A stretch of DNA of 64,000 nt from Mycobacterium sp. GA-1285 (GTDB lineage: Bacteria > Actinomycetota > Actinomycetes > Mycobacteriales > Mycobacteriaceae), in contig NZ_LQIS01000009.1 of assembly GCF_001499905.1 (NCBI RefSeq), positions 62,001 through 126,000 on the forward strand, in the 5' to 3' direction. How positions within the stretch are numbered: the stretch's first letter is position 1; each line of letters opens with the position of its first letter. The position numbers and the translations under genes are program-made. Under the pieces are notes generated by a model. That model did no database searches. It was not told the origin of the DNA and was given only the letters and a program-made list of their open reading frames with translations. Below, in pieces: positions 1 through 9,917 of this stretch.

Positions 1-1
1 C

Positions 2-688
2 GACACGCCGGGCGTCGACATCCAGCGGTCGCTTCCGGTGTTCGGCTGGCAGGATCAGCACGGGCACTGCGAGATCGTGTTCGACAACGCACGGGTGCCC
101 GCCGAGAACCTGCTTCACGAAGAGGGCAGCGGGTTCGCGATCGCCCAGGCCCGCCTCGGTCCCGGCCGTATCCACCACTGCATGCGCGCGATCGGCGCCG
201 CCGAGCGGGCGCTGGCGCTGATGATCGACCGGGTGCAGAAGCGCGTGGCGTTCGGCAAGCCGCTGTCCGAGCAGGGCGTCGTGCGTGAGTCGATCGCCAA
301 GTCGCGCAACCAGATCGACCAGGCTCGCCTGCTGTGTCACAAGGCGGCATGGACCATCGACCAGCAGGGAAACAAGAGCAAGGACGCACAGGTGCTGGTC
401 GCTCAGATCAAGGCCGTGGCCCCGCAGATGGCCTGCGACGTCATCGACCGCGCCATCCAGGTGCACGGCGGTATGGGCGTCAGCGACGACGTGCCCCTGG
501 CCCGGTTGTATGCCTGGCACCGCGCGATGCGGCTGTTCGACGGACCCGACGAGGTGCACATGCGGACCATCGCCCGCGCCGAACTCGGCAGGGAGAAAAG
601 CGCTTTCGCGACGGCGGCGAGCCGCCAATCAGCTGCAGCGGCGAGCCGCCAATCGAGTGACGCGGCGGTGACTGGCGGGAATCGATAG
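2..688 (+). CDS. acyl-CoA dehydrogenase, C-terminal part (FadE2-like), truncated by window start
   Basis: The first 228 codons visible here are the middle and C-terminal part of an acyl-CoA dehydrogenase of the ACAD10/11 type, a flavoenzyme that makes the alpha-beta double bond in acyl-CoA. Family signatures are the substrate-loop region with VPAENLL, the helical C-terminal domain with RVAFGKPLSEQG, and the VHGGMGVSDD and DGPDEVHMRTIA segments. The stop at 686-688 touches the GTG start of ptpB, so the two are probably co-transcribed. The same pair (fadE2-ptpB, Rv0154c-Rv0153c) exists in M. tuberculosis, which supports the call. The extreme C-terminus contains a duplicated Ala-Ser-Arg-Gln-Ser unit encoded by a 24-bp direct repeat. 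The 5' end lies outside the window. Confidence 0.85.
   Translation, partial: DTPGVDIQRSLPVFGWQDQHGHCEIVFDNARVPAENLLHEEGSGFAIAQARLGPGRIHHCMRAIGAAERALALMIDRVQKRVAFGKPLSEQGVVRESIAKSRNQIDQARLLCHKAAWTIDQQGNKSKDAQVLVAQIKAVAPQMACDVIDRAIQVHGGMGVSDDVPLARLYAWHRAMRLFDGPDEVHMRTIARAELGREKSAFATAASRQSAAAASRQSSDAAVTGGNR
614..654 (+). repeat. 24-bp-period direct repeat at the end of the acyl-CoA dehydrogenase gene
   Basis: Two copies of GCGGCGAGCCGCCAATC (614-630 and 638-654) sit in the last coding codons, giving a repeated ASRQS peptide. It belongs to a group of similar short duplications at gene ends in this window. Confidence 0.85.
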
Positions 689-1492
689 GTGGCGGGCGAC
701 CACGAAGCCCTGTCAGGGGCGTGGAACTTCCGCGACATCGCCGAGCAGACCGGTATCCGACCCGGGCAGTTCTTCCGGTCCAGCGAGCTGAGCGGGCTGG
801 ACGATTCGGGCCGGGACCTGTTGCGCCGCTTGCACATCACCGATGTCGCCGACTTGCGCTCCGAACGAGAAGTCGAGCGGCGCGGGCCGGGTCGGGTACC
901 GGACGGCGTCGCGATACACCGACTGCCGTTTCACGAGCTGGCCAAGCCCGGCGCGGAGGCCCCGCATGAGCAGAGCTTCCAGCGCATGATGACCGAGAAG
1001 CCCGACGACGAGGACGTCACGGTGGCGGCGGCCCGGTTCATGACCGACGAGTACCAGAAGTTCCCGACGCTGCCTGGCGCGCACCTCGCTGTGCGGCAGG
1101 TCATTTCGATGCTCGCCGAGCAGCGACCGGTCATCGCGCACTGCTTTGCGGGCAAGGACCGCACGGGCTTCACGGTAGCGACGGTGCTCGAAGCTGTGGG
1201 CGTGAATCGCGACGCCATCGTGGCCGACTTCCTGCGGAGCAATGAGGCGGTGCCGCAGTTGCGCGAAAGCATCCTGGAGTCGATCCGCAACCGGTCAGAG
1301 GAGAGCACCGACGAGATCGTCACCTTCGCCGAGGCGCGGCTCACCGAGGAGGTGCTCGGAGTGCGCGAGGACTACCTCGATACCGCGCGACGTTCGATCG
1401 TCGACAACTACGGCTCGGTGCGGGGCTACCTCGAGGCCGCCGGCGTCACCGACGACGAGGTCGTGCGCCTGCGCGCGGTCCTGCTCGGCTGA
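689..1492 (+). CDS. ptpB: protein tyrosine/phosphoinositide phosphatase PtpB
   Basis: A 267-residue phosphatase of the PtpB/DSP family, close to the 276 residues of M. tuberculosis PtpB. The catalytic P-loop HCFAGKDRTG is at residues 151-160, with nucleophile Cys152 and Arg158. The N-terminal WNFRDI and the DLRSERE segment (about 55-61, the expected general-acid region) are typical. In pathogenic species PtpB is exported and dephosphorylates host phosphotyrosine and phosphoinositides; in an environmental species the substrate is unknown. No signal peptide is seen. The GTG start directly follows the stop of the upstream acyl-CoA dehydrogenase, suggesting translational coupling. Family assignment is firm; the physiological role is inference. 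Confidence 0.9.
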   Translation: MAGDHEALSGAWNFRDIAEQTGIRPGQFFRSSELSGLDDSGRDLLRRLHITDVADLRSEREVERRGPGRVPDGVAIHRLPFHELAKPGAEAPHEQSFQRMMTEKPDDEDVTVAAARFMTDEYQKFPTLPGAHLAVRQVISMLAEQRPVIAHCFAGKDRTGFTVATVLEAVGVNRDAIVADFLRSNEAVPQLRESILESIRNRSEESTDEIVTFAEARLTEEVLGVREDYLDTARRSIVDNYGSVRGYLEAAGVTDDEVVRLRAVLLG

Positions 1493-1499
1493 ATCCGCC

Positions 1500-2663
1500 T
1501 CAGCCGCCGCCCTTTTCGGCCTCGTACTTCTGATTCATGTGCTCGATCGCGGACAGCTGCGTCTGGGCCAGGTCCGCGCGCACATCGCGGGCGCGCGCCG
1601 CGGCGTCGAGTGTCGGCTGGGCCTGGCCCTGGAAGTGCGGCATGACCTCGGCGGCGAACAGTTCCGCCGAGCGCCTGGTCGCGGCGGGATTGGCCCATTC
1701 GTGGCCCATCTGGAGCATGCACCCGAAGCCGCCGGACTGATCCCACAACCGCTGCACCTGCGCGCGAGCCTGGTCGGGCGTACCGATCACACCCGCACCG
1801 GCGTTGTTGATGATGTCGACGACCTCGTCGATGTTCTCGCCGGGCACCTCCATCTGCGGGAACGCCGCGACCTTCTGGAAGTAGCGGTACCAGTGTTCGA
1901 TACCGAAGCGGACGTCGGCGCGAGCCTGCTCCTCGGTTTCGGCGATGTGCATGGGGCACACCAACGACCAGTTGCGGCGGTCGACCGTGGTGCCGAACGC
2001 GGCCGCACGTTCCTCGGCGATCCCCCAGTGGTGGGCCAGCGCATCGAATCCCTCGACCACGAGCGTCGCACCGATCGACAGCAGGCCGATTCCGTGCTTG
2101 CCGGCCAGCCGCGCGCCGGTCGGCGACGCCACCGCGGCGACCGCGAGCGGAATGCCGTCCTCGGTATAGGGCGCCAATTGCAGTCTGGCGTCGTGAAGTT
2201 CATGGGTGGCGGTCTTCGCTGACACCGTCTCGCCCTTGAGTAACCGCACGACGATGTCGAGGTTGGTCTCCAGCAGTTCGCGGGTGTCGGTGGGCGTCAG
2301 GCCGATCATCGCCGAATCGGTGGGCAGCGAGCCGGGCCCCATGCCGCCGATGATCCGGCCGTGGGTCAGGTGGTCCAGCAGCATCAGCCGGTCGGCCACC
2401 CACAGCGGGTTGTGATACGCCAGGGAGATGACGCCGGTGCCGAACCGTATCCGCTTGGCACGCTGTGATGCCGCCGCGATGAACACCTCCGGTGAGCTGA
2501 TGATCTCGCTTCCGGCAGAATGGTGTTCGCCGATCCAGGCCTCGTCGAAGCCCAGCGCGTCGAGGTGCTCGACGAGCTCCAGATCGCGCTGCAGTGCGAG
2601 CGTCGGGTTGGTGCCGGCACGGTGGAACGGTGCGATGAAGTATCCGAAACGCAGCTTGGCCAT
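1500..2663 (-). CDS. LLM-class (luciferase-like) flavin-dependent monooxygenase
   Basis: A 387-residue bacterial-luciferase-family oxidoreductase. The N-terminal FGYFIAPFHRAG strand, WIGEHHSAG motif and FGTGVISLAYHNPLWVADR segment are characteristic of TIM-barrel monooxygenases that use reduced FMN (or F420 in some subgroups). The substrate cannot be told from sequence; relatives are often annotated as limonene monooxygenase-like or alkanal monooxygenase-like. It ends 8 nt from the convergent ptpB stop. The next gene upstream (DUF456, same strand) lies 9 nt away, so they may share a transcript. The C-terminus is alanine-rich and charged. Confidence 0.8.
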   Translation of the reverse strand: MAKLRFGYFIAPFHRAGTNPTLALQRDLELVEHLDALGFDEAWIGEHHSAGSEIISSPEVFIAAASQRAKRIRFGTGVISLAYHNPLWVADRLMLLDHLTHGRIIGGMGPGSLPTDSAMIGLTPTDTRELLETNLDIVVRLLKGETVSAKTATHELHDARLQLAPYTEDGIPLAVAAVASPTGARLAGKHGIGLLSIGATLVVEGFDALAHHWGIAEERAAAFGTTVDRRNWSLVCPMHIAETEEQARADVRFGIEHWYRYFQKVAAFPQMEVPGENIDEVVDIINNAGAGVIGTPDQARAQVQRLWDQSGGFGCMLQMGHEWANPAATRRSAELFAAEVMPHFQGQAQPTLDAAARARDVRADLAQTQLSAIEHMNQKYEAEKGGG

Positions 2664-2672
2664 CTGTGCAAG

Positions 2673-3158
2673 CTACTGCGTCAGGTACACCCCGATGACC
2701 CAAACGACCGTAGCGAGCAGCGCACCGGTCATTTCCACGCCGACCGACAGGGCGACACCCTTGAGCGCGTGCTTCGTCGAAGTCCACGCCGCGCGCCGAT
2801 CGTGCCGGTTGGTCAGTTCGGTGAGGTAGACACCCAATACGAAGCCGATAGCCAGCCCGAGAACGGGGATCACGAAGAAGCCGATCACGCCGAGCGCCCC
2901 GCCCGCGACAAGGCTCGAGGTGCGCACGTCGGCCTCACGCATCCGCCGGACGGGCCACGTGTACTTGATCAGCGCCGCGGCGCCGAGCAGCACCGTCACC
3001 ACGGCCAGCGTCACCCACGCGGTCGGGTTCCCCTCCACGACGGCCCACACCGCGATCGCCCCGAAGACCAACAAGGTGCCCGGAAGGACCGGCACCACGA
3101 TGCCGACGACGCCGACCGCGATCACCAACGCGACAAGCACGATCCCGCCGGTGCTCAT
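2673..3158 (-). CDS. DUF456 family small membrane protein
   Basis: A 161-residue hydrophobic protein with about four predicted membrane segments: residues 4-40, a short loop, then two glycine/valine-rich hairpins. The pattern VPVLPGTLLVFGAIAVWA near the N-terminus and GGALGVIGFFVIPVLG in the middle is typical of DUF456. Function is unknown in the family. It sits between the monooxygenase and a methyltransferase on the same strand with short gaps (9 and 10 nt), so an operon is likely. Nothing visible assigns it a substrate. Confidence 0.75.
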   Translation of the reverse strand: MSTGGIVLVALVIAVGVVGIVVPVLPGTLLVFGAIAVWAVVEGNPTAWVTLAVVTVLLGAAALIKYTWPVRRMREADVRTSSLVAGGALGVIGFFVIPVLGLAIGFVLGVYLTELTNRHDRRAAWTSTKHALKGVALSVGVEMTGALLATVVWVIGVYLTQ

Positions 3159-3168
3159 GTCGTCGAAT

Positions 3169-3912
3169 CTACGGGTGCTGGGCCCGCACCCACTGAATGT
3201 TGCCGATGGACTTGGTGCGCACGCTGACGAATCCGCGTTGCTCGAACATGTCGCCCAGTTCGTCGTCGGCGAAGAACCGCGCCCCGCCGCTGGACAACCA
3301 TCGCAGCGGCGGCGGCATCTTGCCGACCGTGGGCACCATGATCGCGATCCGCCCGCCGGGACGCAGCACGCGGTGCATCTCGGCCACCGCCGAGGACGGC
3401 TCCGGGATCAGCTGCAGCACAGCCAGCGACGTCACCACGTCGAAGGCCGCGTCCCGGAACGGCAACCGCTGGGCGTCCGCTCGCAGGAACCCGACGTTGG
3501 GACCGGCCTGAGCGCTGACCGCCCGCGCCAGCATCGGTCGGGAGACGTCGATGCCCAGCGCAAGCCCTTCCGGTCCGGCCGCACGGGCCAGCGAAGCGGT
3601 GACGTTGCCCGGCCCGCTTCCGACGTCGAGCGCGACACCGCCCTTCGGGATGTCGAGCCAGTCGATCGGCAATTGCCACGCGCCCACGAATCTGCGGGCC
3701 AAGCCCTGCGCGTAGTCGTAGAACGTCGAACCAGGCCCGGATGCCCACACCGCCTGGATCAGACCCCGGTTGGCCGGCGGAGCCTGGTTGCGCGACGCCG
3801 CGTCGTCGAGCAGGTCCAGGTAGCCCTGGCTGACGTCGAGGCGCGTCGGCGGATCGGCGAACAACTCGACCGCCCGACGCAACGCCGGCGGAAGTGAAGA
3901 CGTATCGGTCAC
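3169..3912 (-). CDS. class I SAM-dependent methyltransferase
   Basis: A 247-residue methyltransferase. The SAM-binding motif I is ALDVGSGPGNVTASLA (about residues 93-108); an acidic motif II follows (GIDVSRPM), then motif III near LRADAQRLPFRDAAFDVV and the post-motif HRVLRPGGRIAI. The arrangement matches Methyltransf_11/UbiE-like enzymes. The substrate is unknown; mycobacterial relatives act on lipids, quinones or small molecules. It is the first gene of the minus-strand run 3912-1500, so the promoter is expected in 3913-3998, although no clear -10 element stands out. Confidence 0.8.
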   Translation of the reverse strand: MTDTSSLPPALRRAVELFADPPTRLDVSQGYLDLLDDAASRNQAPPANRGLIQAVWASGPGSTFYDYAQGLARRFVGAWQLPIDWLDIPKGGVALDVGSGPGNVTASLARAAGPEGLALGIDVSRPMLARAVSAQAGPNVGFLRADAQRLPFRDAAFDVVTSLAVLQLIPEPSSAVAEMHRVLRPGGRIAIMVPTVGKMPPPLRWLSSGGARFFADDELGDMFEQRGFVSVRTKSIGNIQWVRAQHP

Positions 3913-3998
3913 TCCTCGACGCTACCCGTGCGATTTGTGAGTGATTTCGTTCGCTCTCACCGAACGTTTTCACGCACGAATCACCATGCCGGGAGAGC

Positions 3999-4862
3999 TC
4001 AGCCCAGGCTGAACGTGGCCCGCTGCGCCGCCGACAGGTCGGTGATCTCGCCCCACTTCGCGGCGATGTCGTCGACAGAGGGCACCTCGGTGAAGGTGAT
4101 GCCCTCGTTCTGGAACAGCGCGGTGCGCTGGACTTTGCCGCCGCCGACGATGAACACCGAAGCGGTGTCGGGCAGTTCCTCGGTCATCAGGTAGGCCACC
4201 ACCGGCGCAACGTATTCCGGCGTCAGCTTCTCGAAGACCTCCGGCGGCAGGATGTCCTGTGTCATTCGGGTCGCCGCGATCGGGGCGACCGCGTTGGCCT
4301 TGATGTTGTACTTCGCGCCTTCCTGGGCCAGCGTGTTGATCAGGCCGACGAGGCCGAGTTTGGCCGCGCCGTAGTTGGCCTGGCCGAAGTTGCCGAACAG
4401 GCCGCTGGTCGAGGTGGCCACGACGACGCGTCCGAAGCTGTTCTCACGGAAGTGCGGCCAGGCGGCGCGGATCACGTTGTAGCCGCCGTACAGGTGCACC
4501 TTGAGCACGGCGTCCCAGTTGGCGAACTCCATCTTGTGGAAGGTGCCGTCGCGCAGGATGCCCGCGTTGGAGACCACGCCGTCGACCTTGCCGAACTCGT
4601 CGAGCGCGGTCTTGATGATGTTCTCGGCGCCTTCCGGTTCGGCGACGGAGTCGTAGTTGGCTACCGCCCGGCCACCGGCGTCCTTGATCTCCTGGACGAC
4701 CTGGTCGGCCATCGCCGAACCGGCGCCGGTGCCGTCACGCGCACCACCGAGGTCGTTGACGACGACGCTGGCGCCCTCCTTGGCGAGCGTCAGCGCGTAT
4801 TCGCGCCCGAGTCCACCTCCGGCCCCGGTGACGACGATGACGCGATCCTGCACTCCTGGCAT
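3999..4862 (-). CDS. short-chain dehydrogenase/reductase (Rv0148-like)
   Basis: A 287-residue SDR. It has a Rossmann glycine motif TGAGGGLG near the N-terminus, the NDLGGARDG segment typical of the multifunctional-enzyme type 2/17-beta-HSD4 group, an NAG motif, and the catalytic Ser-Tyr-Lys set (STSG then YGAAK). These enzymes oxidise or reduce beta-hydroxyacyl-CoA or steroid-like substrates with NAD(P). The ATG at 4860-4862 is preferred because homology begins at PGVQDRVIVVTG; upstream in-frame codons are non-homologous. It is 11 nt downstream of the aldehyde dehydrogenase, the order of Rv0147-Rv0148 in M. tuberculosis, suggesting a two-gene operon. Confidence 0.85.
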   Translation of the reverse strand: MPGVQDRVIVVTGAGGGLGREYALTLAKEGASVVVNDLGGARDGTGAGSAMADQVVQEIKDAGGRAVANYDSVAEPEGAENIIKTALDEFGKVDGVVSNAGILRDGTFHKMEFANWDAVLKVHLYGGYNVIRAAWPHFRENSFGRVVVATSTSGLFGNFGQANYGAAKLGLVGLINTLAQEGAKYNIKANAVAPIAATRMTQDILPPEVFEKLTPEYVAPVVAYLMTEELPDTASVFIVGGGKVQRTALFQNEGITFTEVPSVDDIAAKWGEITDLSAAQRATFSLG

Positions 4863-4873
4863 GGGGTTCCTTT

Positions 4874-6274
<1,401 letters not shown>

Positions 6275-6306
6275 GGGGAGTCCTTCCTGACCCGAGGAAT
6301 GCCCCG

Positions 6307-6325
6307 ATCCTAACCAACCGGTTGG
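6307..6325 (-). promoter_or_regulatory. promoter -10 and TetR-type operator of the aldehyde dehydrogenase operon
   Basis: On the minus strand a -10-like TAGGAT (6312-6307) lies directly downstream of the perfect 12-bp palindrome CCAACCGGTTGG (6314-6325). This position would block RNA polymerase. The palindrome resembles operators of mycobacterial TetR repressors. The TetR gene at 6386-7060 is the natural candidate ligand. Assignment is inference from position and symmetry. Confidence 0.5.
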
Positions 6326-6385
6326 GCCGCCCAGAAGGGCGCTCTTCAGTCCCTGTACGCGACGACGAAATTGGAAAACCCGTCG

Positions 6386-7060
6386 TCAGGACTGCAGGCG
6401 CCAGAGGTTGTTGGACATCAGCAGCTCGAACTGGCGCACCACCGCTTTGAGCTCGTCGTGGCTTCCGACGAAGCCGGCGTAGAAGCCCATGCCCCACATG
6501 ACGGCGACCAGCATCTCGACGAGCGAGTCGACCTCGGTGTCGGTGGTGAGCTCGCCGCGTGCGATCGCATCGTTGACCGCCCATGCCACGAACTCGCGGG
6601 AGTGCTTGAGCGAGTCGTGTTCGTCGTCGCTGAGCTCCGGATGGCGCTGGGCCTCGAGCACCGATGTCACCAGAAATGCTGCCGCCGAACGATCTTCGGA
6701 GTCGGCCTGCATCGCTGCCGTGAAGTACGCCGACAACCTGGCGAGCAGATTGGTTTCGTCTTGCGCGCGCGCCTTTCCGGCGCTAACTATCGCGGCGTTG
6801 GTCTGCTGCACGACTTCGCGCCATAGAACCTGCTTGTTGGCGAAATAGTGGTTGATCGCGGGACGCGTCAGATCCGAGCGAACGGCGATCGCCTGGAAGG
6901 TCGCGGCATCGTATCCGAGTTCGCTAAAAACCTCGCGCGCGGCTCCTATGATGCGCTCACGCGTCTCGGCAGCCTTCGCTGCGGGGGGACGACCCGGACC
7001 TCTACTCGCCGTATACGGCACGGTCAAATTGTGCCACACGTCACTTCCGTGGTGAGACAT
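6386..7060 (-). CDS. TetR/AcrR family transcriptional regulator
   Basis: A protein of 224 residues when started at the ATG at 7058-7060. The N-terminal HTH domain reads TRERIIGAAREVFSELGYDA, followed by the recognition-helix region TRPAINHYFANKQVLW. The larger C-terminal domain is helical and binds an unknown ligand. An upstream in-frame start at 7099 exists, but the additional residues are not typical. It lies just upstream of the aldehyde dehydrogenase operon on the same strand and divergent from a second TetR gene. It probably represses the aldehyde dehydrogenase operon through the palindrome at 6314-6325. Confidence 0.8.
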   Translation of the reverse strand: MSHHGSDVWHNLTVPYTASRGPGRPPAAKAAETRERIIGAAREVFSELGYDAATFQAIAVRSDLTRPAINHYFANKQVLWREVVQQTNAAIVSAGKARAQDETNLLARLSAYFTAAMQADSEDRSAAAFLVTSVLEAQRHPELSDDEHDSLKHSREFVAWAVNDAIARGELTTDTEVDSLVEMLVAVMWGMGFYAGFVGSHDELKAVVRQFELLMSNNLWRLQS

Positions 7061-7167
7061 CAGCTTCGTCAGACGCCCCCACCTGCCCATTGTCAGCAAA
7101 TTGCAAGTGCTCGCGGCCGGGAAATTCGACGTAGGAATCGGCCGGACTTGGAACTAATGTCCAGGCA

Positions 7168-7734
7168 ATGGGCAGCGTCGTATCGCGGACCGGTTACTTC
7201 GACGTGGGTATCGAGATTCTGTCCGATCTGGGATACGGCGGTCTGAAGCTGGCGGAGGTCTGTCAACGGCTCGGCGTGACGACCGGGTCGTTCTATCACT
7301 ACTTCCCGAACTGGCCCGCCTACACCAGGGAGCTGCTCGCGCACTGGACGCAGGAGCGCACCGTGCGGGTGATCGAAGCGGTGCGCAACGAGCCAGACCC
7401 GCGCCGCCGCATCGAGGCCCTCTTCCAGACCGGTCTGGATCTCCCTCATAGTGCCGAGGCCGCCATCCGGGTGTGGAGCAGGCTGGACCCGCACGTGCAC
7501 GAGGTGCAGGTGGCGGTCGATCAGCAGCGCTTCGACATCTTGTACGAGTCGGCGTTCGAGATCCTGCACCACAAGCGGCAGGCGCAGCTGTTCGCCGAAT
7601 GCGCGGTCTATGTCTTCGTCGGTTATGAACAGACGACGTTGCCCCGCGACCCCGAGGGGTTGCGCTGGATCTCCGGGCAATTGCGTGAAGCCCTCCACGA
7701 CGGTCGGTTCGCGTCGGTCCTCGACGGTGAATAG
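7168..7734 (+). CDS. TetR/AcrR family transcriptional regulator
   Basis: A 188-residue TetR-like regulator. The HTH spans about residues 8-50 (YFDVGIEILSDLGYGG, then VTTGSFYHYFPNW). The C-terminal domain is unrelated to that of the neighbouring regulator. It is followed after 14 nt by the FUSC-type transporter gene on the same strand and therefore probably controls it, as is common for transporter-repressor pairs. The 107-nt gap to the divergent TetR gene should hold both promoters; no clear operator palindrome was seen there. Confidence 0.8.
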   Translation: MGSVVSRTGYFDVGIEILSDLGYGGLKLAEVCQRLGVTTGSFYHYFPNWPAYTRELLAHWTQERTVRVIEAVRNEPDPRRRIEALFQTGLDLPHSAEAAIRVWSRLDPHVHEVQVAVDQQRFDILYESAFEILHHKRQAQLFAECAVYVFVGYEQTTLPRDPEGLRWISGQLREALHDGRFASVLDGE

Positions 7735-7748
7735 CGCGGGCGCCGGGG

Positions 7749-9917
7749 TTGTCGCTCACTGAAGTCGTCACCCCGGTGTGGCGCCGAGCGGAGAACCGCC
7801 TGCGCCGGCGCGATCCGGAACTCGACGCGCTGCGCCGCGCGATCCGGGCGGCCATCGTGCTGCCGATCGCGGCCGCGGTGAGCTTTGCGGTCGGCGGTGG
7901 AACCCAGACGCCGATGATCACGATCTTCGGTTCGGTCGCGCTGCTGATCCTGGTCGACTTTCCGGGAAACCGGCCGGCTCGCGCGCTGGCGTATTTGGGG
8001 CTCGCCTTCAACGGCGCCGTCTTGATCACGCTCGGCACGCTGGTGGCTCCACATCCGTGGCTCAGCGTCGCGGCGATGTTCGTCCTCGGGGTGGTGGTCA
8101 CGTTCGCCGGGGTGCTCAGCGAGATCATCGCCGCCGGACAGCGCGCCACGCTGATGACGTTCGTGTTGCCCGCGTGTACTCCGGTGGGCCCGATACCCGA
8201 TCGGCTGCTCGGCTGGTTGATAGCGCTCGCATGCTGTGTGCCCGCCGCCCTGTTCCTCCTGCCGCCGCGCCACCACGACGAGTTGCGCGGCGGTGCCGCT
8301 CGCGTGTGCGACCGACTGGCCGACTGTCTACAGGGCACTACCCCGGCCAAGAACGTCAACCGGGCGATGAACCAGCTGTGGGAAACGTTCTTGGGCGCCG
8401 ACTACCGTCCGGTCGCACTGACCGCCGGCAGCCGCGCCCTGGTCCGGGTGGTCGACGATCTCGGTTGGCTCTCGGACCGGATCACCGACGGCACTGGGCG
8501 GCTCCTCGGGGATATGAAGTACCCGCTGATTCGGGTGCTGCGGGATTCGGCGGCCGTCCTGCAGATCTCCGACGTCTCGACCCGCGCCGCCCGCACCGCC
8601 GACCTCGAGGAGGCGCTCACCGAACTTCGCGAGATCGCCCAAGGCCGCTACCGCGAGGACATCGTCGAGATCCTCGCCTCGTCGGACGACGCGGACGCGA
8701 TTGCCGTCGGCCGGAAATTACTTGGGCGACGGACCTTTTCGGCGACGGTCGGGGTCACCGGCCGCATCATCCGCAACGCCGCGGCCGCCGATGCCCGCCC
8801 GGTCTGGGCGCGGGTACTGGGCCGTGGTCTTCCCAAGACCGGGACCGCGGACTGGGTGATGCCCGAGACGACGGCCGTCGCCGCCATCACACGCGGATTC
8901 CTCGCCACCCGGGCGGTGGTCCTGCGCAACAGCATTCGGACCGGTCTCGGCTTGGCGCTGGCGGTCGCCGTCACCCACCTGTTTCCCCTCGAGCACGGAT
9001 TCTGGGTCGTGCTGGGAGCGATGTCGGTGCTGCGCAGCAGCGCGCTGACCACGGGCACGCGGATGTTGCGCGCCGTCGCCGGTACCGCGATCGGATTCCT
9101 GTTGGGCGTCGGGCTCATCGAACTGGTCGGCGTCGATCCCGTCGTCATGTGGATGCTTCTGCCGGTGGTGGCCTTCGGATCCGCCTTCGTGCCCGAGGTC
9201 GCCTCCTTTATCGCCGGGCAGGCCGCGTTCACGATGATGGTGCTGATCATCTTCAACCTGATCGCGCCGACCGGGTGGAGCGTCGGGCTGATCCGCGTGG
9301 AGGACGTTGTGGTCGGCGCGCTCGTCGGGGTGGTGGTGTCGGTCCTGTTGTGGCCACGGGGTGTCGGTAATCGGTTGGGTCGGGCCATCGACGACGCCTT
9401 CGCCGTAGGCGCGACGTTCCTTCGGGCGGCGGTGTTGAAGGTGACCCGCGGTGCGTCGGAGGAGGCCGCCGACCGGGTGATGACGCTGAGCCAGCAGGCG
9501 CTGCGCGCGTCGCGGACCGCGGATGACGCCGTGCGGCAATTCCTTTCGGAGAGCAGCGGACCGACCGATATCCGCGCGCCCGCCGTGCGATCGGCAAACC
9601 GGGCCGTCAGGCTGCGCGCCGCCGCCGAACTGATCGCCGACGTCGTTCCTCCGCCGCACGGGATCTATCCGAGGACCCGAGAGGTGCTCGAAACGCACGC
9701 CGAAGCGATCTGCGCGAGGGTGACCGGCGGCGCGGTCGATCCGCCGCCGCCGCTCAGCGACGACTTCGTGACGGCGCTGCGCGCCGAGGCCACCGACGAC
9801 GAGCTCGCCGTACCCGCGGCGCTGCCGTTGGTGACCGTCGCCGCCCATCTCGGGGCGCTGAACCTGCTGTATCCCAAGCCCGCACCCGCACGGTCGACTA
9901 AAGGCGGTGAGGCATGA
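7749..9917 (+). CDS. FUSC family (aromatic acid exporter-like) membrane protein
   Basis: A 722-residue integral membrane protein with two halves. An N-terminal block of about six transmembrane segments (residues 30-180) is followed by a soluble helical region, a second transmembrane block (about 400-535) and a soluble C-terminal helical domain. The repeated GLGLALAVAVTHLFPLEHGFWVVLGAMSV-type segment is typical of the FUSC/ArAE transporter superfamily, thought to export organic acids or toxic aromatics. The predicted start is TTG at 7749; the N-terminus is otherwise uncertain. It follows a TetR gene by 14 nt. The last 20 nt overlap the convergent pirin gene. Substrate unknown. Confidence 0.75.
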   Translation: MSLTEVVTPVWRRAENRLRRRDPELDALRRAIRAAIVLPIAAAVSFAVGGGTQTPMITIFGSVALLILVDFPGNRPARALAYLGLAFNGAVLITLGTLVAPHPWLSVAAMFVLGVVVTFAGVLSEIIAAGQRATLMTFVLPACTPVGPIPDRLLGWLIALACCVPAALFLLPPRHHDELRGGAARVCDRLADCLQGTTPAKNVNRAMNQLWETFLGADYRPVALTAGSRALVRVVDDLGWLSDRITDGTGRLLGDMKYPLIRVLRDSAAVLQISDVSTRAARTADLEEALTELREIAQGRYREDIVEILASSDDADAIAVGRKLLGRRTFSATVGVTGRIIRNAAAADARPVWARVLGRGLPKTGTADWVMPETTAVAAITRGFLATRAVVLRNSIRTGLGLALAVAVTHLFPLEHGFWVVLGAMSVLRSSALTTGTRMLRAVAGTAIGFLLGVGLIELVGVDPVVMWMLLPVVAFGSAFVPEVASFIAGQAAFTMMVLIIFNLIAPTGWSVGLIRVEDVVVGALVGVVVSVLLWPRGVGNRLGRAIDDAFAVGATFLRAAVLKVTRGASEEAADRVMTLSQQALRASRTADDAVRQFLSESSGPTDIRAPAVRSANRAVRLRAAAELIADVVPPPHGIYPRTREVLETHAEAICARVTGGAVDPPPPLSDDFVTALRAEATDDELAVPAALPLVTVAAHLGALNLLYPKPAPARSTKGGEA

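Noticed and set aside
7749..9917. Long second reading frame (7778-9370) overlapping the FUSC gene
   Set aside because: It is an arginine-rich shadow typical of high-GC genes; the FUSC frame has clear transmembrane segments and family motifs.
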